A DNA stretch of 64,000 nt from Streptomyces leeuwenhoekii (GTDB taxonomy: Bacteria; Actinomycetota; Actinomycetes; Streptomycetales; Streptomycetaceae): the NCBI RefSeq assembly GCF_001013905.1, contig NZ_LN831790.1, forward strand, positions 6,090,001 to 6,154,000. Direction: 5' to 3'. Below, piece after piece: positions 57,204 through 64,000 of this stretch. The position numbers and the translations under genes were made by a program. Position 1 is the stretch's first letter; each line of letters begins with the position of its first letter. A model generated the notes under the pieces. It had not been told where the DNA came from and made no database searches. It saw only the letters and a list, made by a program, of their open reading frames with translations.

Positions 57204-58363
57204 AGGCTTCGGCGTTCGTCTACCCCTGGGACGTCAACGGCGACCCGGAGGCGCCCGCGCGGCTCGCCTCCCTCGGCGTGGAGCAGGCGACCCTCGCGGC
57301 CGCCTACCACTCCACGCGCGCGCTGACCCCCCGCCACCCCCGGCACCGGATCGTCACCGCCGAGTACGCCGCCGTGCTCTACCCCCCCGGCGGCCACTGG
57401 GAGGGGCGTCCCCTGCGGCCGTACGAGGCGGGCGACTGGGCCCCCGGGGACGCCTACGGCGAGGCGGCGGCCGCGCTCGCCGGCGCCGGGCTGGAGGTGC
57501 ACACCTGGGTCGTGCTCGCGCACAGCTCCCGCCTGGGCGCGGAGCACCCGGAGACCTCCGTCGTCAACGCCTACGGCGACCGCTACCCGTGGGCGCCGTG
57601 CATCGCGCAGCCCGCCACCCGCGCGTACCTCGTCGACCTGGCCGCCGAGGCGGCGGTACGGCCCGGGGCGCGCGGCACGGAACTGGAGTCCCTCGGCTGG
57701 TACGGGCTGGCCCATCTGCACGCCCACGACAAGACCGGCGGCGTCGGGCTCGGCGACGCCGGGCAGTACCTGATGTCGCTGTGCTTCTGCCCGGCCTGCC
57801 GGGACGGCTACGGCGGACACGGGCTGGACGCCGGCGAACTCGCGGCGGCCGTACGCGGCGCCCTGGAGCCGGTGTGGCGGGGAGCGCCGTCGGACGGGGG
57901 CTGGGCCGGAGTGGAGAAGCTGCTCGGCGAGGCCCGGGCGAACGCCACGCGCGCGTGGCGGGACGGTACCGCCCGCACCCTCCAGGAGGCGGCCGTCGCC
58001 GCCGTCCGCGCCGCCGCGCCCGAGGGCTTCCAGGTGCTGCTGCACGCGGACCCGGTGTCGTACCACTGCGGCGCCAACGCCGGAGTCGACCCCGCGCACA
58101 TCCTGTCCGTCGCGGACGGGGTCGTCGTGCCCTGCACATCGGGCCCCGGCCTGCTGGAGCCCTTCGCGCGGCAGGACGTCGCGGGCGCCGTCCTCGCCGC
58201 CAACCTCACCGTCGTCTCCGGCATGGGCGGCAGCCCCGGCACGCTCGCGGCCGACCTGGCCGAGGCGCGCCGGCTCGGCGCCGGTGAGCTGCGGCTGTAC
58301 CACGCCGGGCTGGCCTCGGACGCTGACCTGGAGGCGGTGCGGCAGGCGCTCGCCGGACGCTGA
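57200..58363 (+). CDS. Uncharacterised protein of the sugar-acid operon
   Basis: 387 residues, coupled to kdgD by a GTGA overlap and so co-translated with it. I do not recognise the family. The layout suggests an (alpha/beta)8 barrel: ASAFVYPWDVNGDPEAPARL, then VEQATLAAAYHSTRAL, HTWVVLAHSS, ELESLGWYGLAHLHAHDKTG, FQVLLHADPVSYH and GELRLYHAGLAS. A four-cysteine-like FCPACRDGYGGHG segment sits in the middle. The carbohydrate-pathway context and several acidic/aromatic strand ends suggest a glycoside hydrolase-like or sugar-acid isomerase role, but this is inference only. Confidence 0.7.
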   Translation: MKASAFVYPWDVNGDPEAPARLASLGVEQATLAAAYHSTRALTPRHPRHRIVTAEYAAVLYPPGGHWEGRPLRPYEAGDWAPGDAYGEAAAALAGAGLEVHTWVVLAHSSRLGAEHPETSVVNAYGDRYPWAPCIAQPATRAYLVDLAAEAAVRPGARGTELESLGWYGLAHLHAHDKTGGVGLGDAGQYLMSLCFCPACRDGYGGHGLDAGELAAAVRGALEPVWRGAPSDGGWAGVEKLLGEARANATRAWRDGTARTLQEAAVAAVRAAAPEGFQVLLHADPVSYHCGANAGVDPAHILSVADGVVVPCTSGPGLLEPFARQDVAGAVLAANLTVVSGMGGSPGTLAADLAEARRLGAGELRLYHAGLASDADLEAVRQALAGR

Positions 58364-58544
58364 ACCGGCGGCGGCCCCCGGCACCCGCGCACCGCATCGT
58401 CGCGCCGCGCGGGGCCGCGGGCACGCCGCCCCGCGCTCTGGGAGCGGCCGGGTTCCCCGTGCCCCGGCCGCGGGGGCGCCGGCGCGGCACAATGGCCGGG
58501 CAGGGCCCGCCGGGCGGTGGGCGTGGCGGGCGGGAGGGTGGCGC

Positions 58545-61500
58545 ATGCCGGGGGCGGAACGGCGGGGCCGGTCGCGGGGGGAACTGATCCGGCAGCGGAC
58601 CCGGGCGCGGTTCGTGGGCCGCCGGGCGCAGCTCACGCAGTTCGCCGAGAACCTGGCCAGGGACCCGGAGTCGCAGGAGGACCCGGCGGAGTTCCTGTTC
58701 CATGTCCGGGGCGTGGGCGGAGTGGGCAAGTCGACGCTGCTGCGCGAGTGGCAGGGGGCGGCGCGCCGGGCCGGCGCGGTGACCGCGGCCGTGGACGAGA
58801 ACGACGTCCACGGCGTGCAGCAGGCCCTGGCCGAGCTGGCCCGGCAACTGGCCGGACAGGCGGGTCCCCTCAAGGAGTACGACCGCGCGGCCGAGCAGTA
58901 CCGCCGGGAGCAGGAGACGGCCGCCGAGCCGGTGCCGGCCGACGGCGAGGCGTCGATGACCAGCAGGGTCGCGGCGCAGGCCGCGCTCGGCGCGGTGTCC
59001 CTGATCCCGGGCGCCGGAGTGGTGAGCGCGATGGCGAACCCCGACGCCGCCGCCCAGGGGCTGGACCGGCTCCGGGCCGGCGCCCGGGCCAGGGGCCGCC
59101 GGGCCCGCTCGGGTGACGCGGCCGGGGTGAGCCGGGCGTTCGTCGCGGAACTGGGCCGGCTCTGCGGCCGGTACCGGTGGGTCGTGCTGTTCCTCGACAC
59201 CTGGGAGGTGACCGGCCGGTACCTGGACGGCTGGCTGCGCGACCTGCTGGAGGACGCCTTCGGTCCGCTGCCCGCCAACGTCATGGTGGTGCTGGCCGGG
59301 CGGGACGAGCTCCCCGAACGCGAGTGGGCCGCGCTGCGGGCGCTGGTGGCGGACGTGCCGCTGGAGGTGTTCACCGTCGCGGAGACCAGAGCGCTGCTCG
59401 CCGCGCGGGGCGTGACGGAACCCGGCGTGGTCGAGGCGGTGTCCCAGTCGTCGATGGGGCTGCCGCTGCTCGTCGAGCTCCTCGCGCTCACCCGGCCCGC
59501 GGCGGCCGAGGACGTCGACGCCGAGGGGGACGCGGTCGACACGGCGGTGGAACGCTTCGTGCGGTGGATCACCGACGCGCGGCAGCGCGAGACGGTGCTG
59601 GCGTGCGCGCTCGCGCCGCAGTTGAACGAGGACATCTTCGCCGCCGCCGCACCGGACCGGACCCGGGAGCTGTGGGGGTGGCTGTGCGAGCAGCCGTTCG
59701 TCAGCGGCCGCGGTGACTTCAAGCAGTACCACGCGGTGGTGCGCGCGAGCATGGTTCGCCAGCAGCGCGCCCGCTCCCCGCGGCGCTGGACCGAGGCGCA
59801 CCTGCGCCTGGCCGACGCGCACGCGGCGTGGCGCGCCGAGCTGGAACAGGGCCTCACCGAGGCCAAGCGGTGGGGCGACGCCCGGTGGCGCCGGCACCGT
59901 CTGGACGAGACCTATCACCGCCTGTGCGCGCAGCCCGCCGCGTATCTGCCGACCGCCCTGGAGCAGACCGTCCACGCCGCCGGCCAGGAGACGGAGATCC
60001 TGCTGCAGTGGACCGACGCCTTCGCGCAGGCGGCCCGCGACACGGCCGATCCGGCCCTGCTGGGCTGGTCCGTCCGGCTGCGGGACGCCGTCGCCGACAG
60101 CGCCCCCGCCCTGACCGCCCTGGCCGTCCTGCTGACCCACGGCCGGCTGGACCCGGCCGGCCGGGCCTGGGCCCACACCTACCGCGGCCGGCACCTCTAC
60201 CACGACGACCGCGACGAGGAGGCCCTGGCGGAGCTCGACCGCGCCGTGGCCGCGGATCCCGGCAACGCCCGGGCCTGGACCCACCGCGGCGACGTCCACC
60301 ACTGGCTCGGCCACACCGAGCAGGCGATCGCCGACCTGACGACCGCCCTCGGGATCGATCCCGCGCACGCCCCGACCCTGGCCGTCAGGGGGGAGGCCCT
60401 GTCGACGGCCGGCCGCCACGAGGAGGCGTTCACCGACCTGGCGACCGGCCTCGATCTCGACCCGGCCCTGGCACGGGCCCGGGCCGCCCGCGGTGAGGTC
60501 CACCGCGAGCTGGGCCGCTACGACGAGGCCGTCGCCGACTTCACGGCCGCCGCCGAGCTCGACCCCGCCCTGGCCGGGTACGCGCTCGCCTCACGGGCCC
60601 AGGCGCATCGGGAGGCCGGGCGCCCGGACGAGTCCGTCGCCGACTTCACGGCCGCGCTCGGCATCGATCCCGCCTACGCGTGGGCCCGCGCCCAGCGCGG
60701 GCTGTCGCACGCCGCCGCGGGCCGCCACGACGAGGCCGTCGCCGACTACACCGCCGCCCTGGACACCAGCCCGACAATGGTCTGGGCACTCGCCGAGCGG
60801 GGGGTGGCGCACCGGGAGGCCGGGCGCCCGGACGAGGCCGTCGCCGACCTCATCGCAGCCGCGGAACTGGACCCTCCGTACGCCTGGGCCCTCGCCCAGC
60901 GCGGAGAGACCCACCGGATGCTCCGCCGGTTCGACGAGGCCGTGGCCGACTTCACGGCGGCCGTCCAGATCAACCCCGCCTACCACTGGGCTCTGGCGCA
61001 CCGCGGGGAGGCCCATCGGGAGGCCGGGCGGTTCGAGGAGGCGGTGGCCGACTTCACGGCCGCGCTGGCCCTGGAGCCCGCCTCGACGTGGACGCTGGCC
61101 TCCCGCGGCCAGGCGCACCGGCAGGCCGGGCGGCTCGAGGAGGCGGTAACCGATCTCACCGCCGCCCTGGACCGGGACCCGGAGCTGGACTGGGCGCTCG
61201 CCGAGCGTGGGGAGGCCCACCGGCTGGCGGGCCGCCCGGACGAGGCGGTGGCCGACTTCACGGCCGCGCTGGCCCTGGAGCCCGCCTCGACGTGGACGCT
61301 GGCCTCCCGCGGCCAGGCGCACCGGCAGGCCGGGCGGTTCGAGGAGGCGGTGGCCGATCTCACCGCCGTCCTCGACCGGGACCCGGAGCTGGCCTGGGCG
61401 CTCGCCGAGCGCGGGGAGGCCCACCGGCTGGCGGGCCGCCCGGACGAGGCGGTGGCCGACTTGACGGCCGCTCTCGCTCTGGATCCGGTCTATCCCTGGG

Positions 61501-62231
61501 CGCTCGCGCGCCGGGGGCAGGCCCACCGGCAGGCGGGCCGGCTGGACGAGGCGGTGGCCGATCTCACCGCCGCCCTGGAGCGGGACCCGGATCTGGCCTG
61601 GGTTCTCGCCGAGCGCGGGGAGGCCCACCGGCAGACGGGCCGTTACGAGGAGGCGGTCGCCGATCTCACCGCCGCCCTGGAGCGGGACCCGGACCTGGCC
61701 TGGGTTCTCGCCGAGCGCGGGGAGGCCCACCGGCAGGCGGGCCGCTACGAGGAGGCGGTGGCCGACTTCACCGCCGCTCTCGACCGGGACCCGGACCTCG
61801 TCTGGGGCCTCGCCCACCGAGGGATGGCCCTGCGTGAGGCGGGCCACTTCGCGCGGGCCCGCGAGGACCTGGAACGGGCGGTGGCGTCCGAGCCCGACGA
61901 TCTCGGTCTGCTGTTCGAGATGGCGATGCTGGACACGGTGGTCTCGGGCTTCGCCGCCTGCCGGGACCAGTGGGCCGGCCTGCTCGCCCGCCCGGTCGCC
62001 GCACCCCCGGACGAGGACGCGACCCGGTTCTTCGCCCTCTTCCGGGCGCTCCTGCTCGACCCGGAGGACACGGTGGAGGAGGCGGCCCGGGCCTTCCTCG
62101 GCAGCGGCCCGGACGCCGACGCCGTCACGGACGCGCTGCACTACCTGGCCGAACTCGCGGCGGGAGAGAGCGTGGCGGCGGAGCGCGCCGGAAGGTGCCG
62201 CCGGCTGGTCGCGGCGGCCGCCCGCGGGTGA
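58545..62231 (+). CDS. STAND-type NTPase with 17 tetratricopeptide repeats
   Basis: 1228 residues. N-terminal NTPase: Walker A GVGGVGKST (56-64), Walker B VVLFLDTW with Asp218, sensor-like LAGRDEL (250-256) and the STAND hallmark GLPL (305-308). A region of about 150 residues between Walker A and B contains a hydrophobic stretch (QAALGAVSLIPGAGVV). After a helical linker, residues 542-1120 are 17 consecutive 34-residue TPRs, and 1121-1228 form a cap. STAND-TPR proteins are signalling switches, often in stress, regulation or phage defence. No effector domain is attached, so a partner may be needed. GGGAGGG precedes ATG 58545. Confidence 0.88.
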   Translation: MPGAERRGRSRGELIRQRTRARFVGRRAQLTQFAENLARDPESQEDPAEFLFHVRGVGGVGKSTLLREWQGAARRAGAVTAAVDENDVHGVQQALAELARQLAGQAGPLKEYDRAAEQYRREQETAAEPVPADGEASMTSRVAAQAALGAVSLIPGAGVVSAMANPDAAAQGLDRLRAGARARGRRARSGDAAGVSRAFVAELGRLCGRYRWVVLFLDTWEVTGRYLDGWLRDLLEDAFGPLPANVMVVLAGRDELPEREWAALRALVADVPLEVFTVAETRALLAARGVTEPGVVEAVSQSSMGLPLLVELLALTRPAAAEDVDAEGDAVDTAVERFVRWITDARQRETVLACALAPQLNEDIFAAAAPDRTRELWGWLCEQPFVSGRGDFKQYHAVVRASMVRQQRARSPRRWTEAHLRLADAHAAWRAELEQGLTEAKRWGDARWRRHRLDETYHRLCAQPAAYLPTALEQTVHAAGQETEILLQWTDAFAQAARDTADPALLGWSVRLRDAVADSAPALTALAVLLTHGRLDPAGRAWAHTYRGRHLYHDDRDEEALAELDRAVAADPGNARAWTHRGDVHHWLGHTEQAIADLTTALGIDPAHAPTLAVRGEALSTAGRHEEAFTDLATGLDLDPALARARAARGEVHRELGRYDEAVADFTAAAELDPALAGYALASRAQAHREAGRPDESVADFTAALGIDPAYAWARAQRGLSHAAAGRHDEAVADYTAALDTSPTMVWALAERGVAHREAGRPDEAVADLIAAAELDPPYAWALAQRGETHRMLRRFDEAVADFTAAVQINPAYHWALAHRGEAHREAGRFEEAVADFTAALALEPASTWTLASRGQAHRQAGRLEEAVTDLTAALDRDPELDWALAERGEAHRLAGRPDEAVADFTAALALEPASTWTLASRGQAHRQAGRFEEAVADLTAVLDRDPELAWALAERGEAHRLAGRPDEAVADLTAALALDPVYPWALARRGQAHRQAGRLDEAVADLTAALERDPDLAWVLAERGEAHRQTGRYEEAVADLTAALERDPDLAWVLAERGEAHRQAGRYEEAVADFTAALDRDPDLVWGLAHRGMALREAGHFARAREDLERAVASEPDDLGLLFEMAMLDTVVSGFAACRDQWAGLLARPVAAPPDEDATRFFALFRALLLDPEDTVEEAARAFLGSGPDADAVTDALHYLAELAAGESVAAERAGRCRRLVAAAARG
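60168..61904 (+). repeat. 17-unit TPR-coding repeat array (102-base period)
   Basis: The DNA repeats in register with the TPRs. Two segments are nearly identical at DNA level: the two-TPR block starting near 61065 recurs 204 bases later (61269), and the units starting near 61563 and 61665 are almost identical 102-base copies. This points to recent unequal exchange in the array. Confidence 0.9.
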
Positions 62232-62611
62232 GGGAGCGGGCGGGAACGGAAAAGACACCCCGGGGCGCGCGGCGCCCCGCGACCGGCCGCCGGGGCGCCG
62301 CGCGTGGAGGCGGAGCCGGGGTCCTGGACCTTCACGGCATTGCGGCGGCACACAATTGGAACCGCGTCGGCCGGGTTTGACCGGACCCGGTCCGCCCCAC
62401 CGGCCTGCCGTGATGTGGAATCGGCGCCGACGCGCATCGCGAAGGCGAACGGCTTCACCCCCGCCCGGGACGGCCGGGGACACCGCCCGCCCGGCCCACG
62501 CGTCCCGTGCCGGAACGAGGGGCTCGGCAAGGGGCAACCTCAACTTCCTCTGCCGGAAGCATTGACGAAACACAGAGCCGCTCCTACCTTCAACGCGTCG
62601 TACTTCGTACG

Positions 62612-62654
62612 TCATATATGAGACGCGATACGCGAGATCCGATACGCGAGATCC
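62612..62654. promoter_or_regulatory. TCATATATGA palindrome and 14-base direct repeat
   Basis: TCATATATGA (62612-62621) is a perfect ten-base palindrome of GntR/FadR operator size. Immediately downstream, GATACGCGAGATCC occurs twice in direct tandem (62627-62640 and 62641-62654). Together they look like the control region of the GntR gene. Confidence 0.7.
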
Positions 62655-62683
62655 CACCCGGTTCCCGGGATCCGGCACGACGA

Positions 62684-62754
62684 GCACGAGTTCCGCACGA
62701 GTCCCCGGCACAGTTCCGACACGAGTCCCGACACGCGGTCCGTTCGAGACGCGA
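62684..62754 (+). repeat. Degenerate CACGAGTYCC repeats in the GntR leader
   Basis: GCACGAGTTCC, GCACGAGTCCC, GGCACAGTTCC, GACACGAGTCCC and GACACGCGGTCC follow one another with an 11-13-base period. They lie in the untranslated leader. Function unknown. Confidence 0.7.
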
Positions 62755-62770
62755 GACCCGAGAGGCGCGC

Positions 62771-63439
62771 ATGACCTCTGTCCCCACGCCGATCCCCTCC
62801 CGCACGCAGTACGTGCTGGAGGAGATCAAACGCCGCATCCTCACCGGGCGGTTGACACCGGGTCAGGCCCTGGTCGAGACCGAGCTCGCCGCACAGTTCG
62901 GGGTGTCCAAGACCCCGGTGCGCGAGGCGCTCAAGACCCTGGCCGGCACCGGTCTGGTCGTGATGAGCCAGTACAAGGGCGTCACGGTGCGCATGGTGGA
63001 CGCGGACATGGCGCGCGAGGTCTACGACGTGCGGCTCCTGCTGGAACCCGAGGCGCTCAAGCGCGCCGTGCGGCGCGGAGCCTCCCTGGACGCCGCCCGC
63101 GAGGCGCTCACCCGGGCCGACGAGGCCGATGACACCGCCGAACGGTCGCTCGCCAACCGCGAGTTCCACCGCGCCCTGTACCTGCCGTGCGGCAACCCGC
63201 TGCTCGGCCGGATGCTCGACGAGGTCCGCGACCAGGCGGCCCTCGTCTCCGCCGTCGCCTGGGCCGCCGACCCCTCCTGGGAGCGGGAGGCGGACGAGCA
63301 CCGGGAGATCCTGCGGCTCGCCCTCGCCGGTGACGCGGACGGGGCGGCCGGCGCCCTGCACGCGCACATCGCGTCGTTCGTCGAGCGGGCCTTCCCCGAG
63401 ACGGGGCCCGCGGCACAGGAAGAGGACGGTCAGGCATGA
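62771..63439 (+). CDS. GntR-family (FadR subfamily) regulator
   Basis: 222 residues. The N-terminal winged helix (LEEIKRRILTGRLTPGQAL, ELAAQFGVSKTPVREALKTL) and the C-terminal FCD domain (residues about 80-210) define the FadR subgroup. The FCD metal/ligand residues are likely Asp84 in YDVRLLLEPEA, His in NREFHRALY and His in DEHREILRLAL. Its position next to sugar-acid genes and the shared TCATAT motifs suggest it controls udh and kdgD as well as the downstream gene. ATG overlaps no upstream gene; its stop overlaps the next start. Confidence 0.9.
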   Translation: MTSVPTPIPSRTQYVLEEIKRRILTGRLTPGQALVETELAAQFGVSKTPVREALKTLAGTGLVVMSQYKGVTVRMVDADMAREVYDVRLLLEPEALKRAVRRGASLDAAREALTRADEADDTAERSLANREFHRALYLPCGNPLLGRMLDEVRDQAALVSAVAWAADPSWEREADEHREILRLALAGDADGAAGALHAHIASFVERAFPETGPAAQEEDGQA

Positions 63440-64000
63440 CAACGACGTTCGAGAGCCAGCGGTCGGCCCTGGCCGACGTGGTGGCGATCCCGGTGACCCC
63501 GTTCGCCGAGGACGGCTCCGTCGACTCCGCCACCCACCGGGCCCTGCTGCGCCGTCTCCTCGACGCCGGCATCACCACCCTCACCCCCAACGGCAACACC
63601 GGTGAGTTCTACGCCCTCACCCCCGCCGAGCGCCGCCTGGTCACCGAGCTGACCGCCGAGGAGGCGGGCGGCCGGGCGGCGATCCTGGTCGGCGTCGGCC
63701 ACGACGTGCCGACCGCGATCGCCTCCGCCCGGCACGCCCGCGAGCTGGGCGCCCAGATGGTGATGGTCCACCAGCCCGCCCACCCGTACGTCTCCCAGGC
63801 CGGCTGGGTCGACTACCACCGCGCCATCGCCGAGGCCGTGCCCGAGCTGGGCGTCGTGCCCTACGTCCGCAACGCGCAGCTCACCGGCGCCCGGCTGGCC
63901 GAACTCGCCGACGCCTGCCCCAACGTCATCGGCGTGAAGTACGCCGTCCCGGACGCCGCCAGGTTCGCCGCCTTCGCGCGCGACGCCGGGCTGGACCGCT
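63436..64000 (+). CDS. Dihydrodipicolinate synthase-family protein, partial
   Basis: 188 residues before the window ends. DapA-superfamily barrel: PNGNTGEFYAL at 51-61, Tyr143 (VVPYVRNAQ) and Schiff-base Lys168 (VIGVKYAVPD). The SNGNTGEF-type motif and YVR segment are unlike true DapA and nearer to KdgD or other sugar-acid aldolase/dehydratases of the superfamily. It overlaps the GntR gene (ATGA), so the regulator and enzyme are co-translated. It may act on a keto-deoxy acid made by this locus, but its substrate cannot be settled. Confidence 0.85.
   Translation, partial: MTTTFESQRSALADVVAIPVTPFAEDGSVDSATHRALLRRLLDAGITTLTPNGNTGEFYALTPAERRLVTELTAEEAGGRAAILVGVGHDVPTAIASARHARELGAQMVMVHQPAHPYVSQAGWVDYHRAIAEAVPELGVVPYVRNAQLTGARLAELADACPNVIGVKYAVPDAARFAAFARDAGLDR

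Larger units (their letters stand above)
62232..62770. other. Long leader/intergenic region before the GntR gene
   Basis: 539 bases without a convincing gene. It contains a perfect TCATATATGA palindrome (62612-62621), a 14-base tandem duplication (62627-62654) and a block of degenerate CACGAGTYCC repeats (62684-62754). The upstream part has a GGGTTTGACCGG region with an imperfect dyad. Confidence 0.75.

Noticed and set aside
58206..60503. Minus-strand frame antisense to the STAND gene
   Set aside because: Gly/Arg/Pro-rich shadow of the Leu/Ala-rich TPR coding strand; no domain.
60168..61904. CRISPR-like regular repeats
   Set aside because: The 102-base repeats are in coding frame and encode TPRs; there are no short constant repeats with unique spacers.

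Overview
The window is chromosomal DNA of a Streptomyces-type actinomycete. G+C is very high, codon third positions are almost all G or C, GTG and TTG starts are frequent, genes overlap through ATGA/GTGA, and the gene order uvrC-rapZ-yvcK-whiA ... gap-pgk-tpiA-secG ... opcA-zwf-tal-tkt-ctaB ... suf ... dapD is the conserved core order known from streptomycetes such as S. coelicolor. No rRNA, tRNA, prophage, insertion sequence or CRISPR array was seen.

Layout. (1) 1-2.6 kb: a leaderless-looking XRE/MmyB regulator, a PfkB sugar kinase and a Tat-exported Rieske protein. (2) 2.7-7.9 kb: uvrC-rapZ-yvcK-whiA, translationally coupled and closed by a strong hairpin. (3) 8.0-11.0 kb: a large secreted M14 zinc carboxypeptidase. 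(4) 11.2-18.5 kb: central glycolysis (gap, pgk, tpiA, pgi) interleaved with secG, an RbpA-type RNA polymerase-binding protein and an MFS exporter. (5) 18.5-20.6 kb: an accessory NmrA/SnoaL pair divergent from a TetR gene, with three evenly spaced palindromic operators between them. (6) 20.6-27.3 kb: the pentose-phosphate operon tkt-tal-zwf-opcA-pgl on the minus strand, preceded by a 704-base gap with a roughly 69-base tandem repeat. (7) 28-34.2 kb: haem O/A synthesis (ctaB, ctaA), an amidohydrolase, a nucleotidyltransferase and an ABC-2 exporter. (8) 34.6-41.3 kb: the full SUF iron-sulfur assembly operon sufR-B-D-Rieske-C-S-U-T. (9) 41.4-46.7 kb: an SMR/TetR pair, dapD, dapA and several small or uncharacterised streptomycete proteins. 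(10) 46.8-55 kb: stress and phosphate genes: an EcaC-like monooxygenase with a SoxR box, a secreted nuclease, a Tat-exported PhoX-like phosphatase with a PHO box, a TetR regulator and a two-domain TerD protein. (11) 55.2-64 kb: a uronic/aldaric acid catabolism region (uronate dehydrogenase, KdgD, an unknown protein, a FadR-type GntR regulator and a second KdgD/DapA-like protein cut by the window end), interrupted by a large STAND NTPase with 17 tetratricopeptide repeats.

The genes fit together as carbon flux (glycolysis and NADPH supply), cofactor assembly (Fe-S, haem) and stress or nutrient regulons whose operators can be read in the DNA. The most notable items are the STAND-TPR protein with recently amplified repeats, the shared operator-like motif of the sugar-acid locus, the triple TetR operator, a SufR operator lying over its own start codon, palindromic repeats captured inside the coding starts of ctaB and sufD, and a recurring leaderless promoter architecture at about eight genes.
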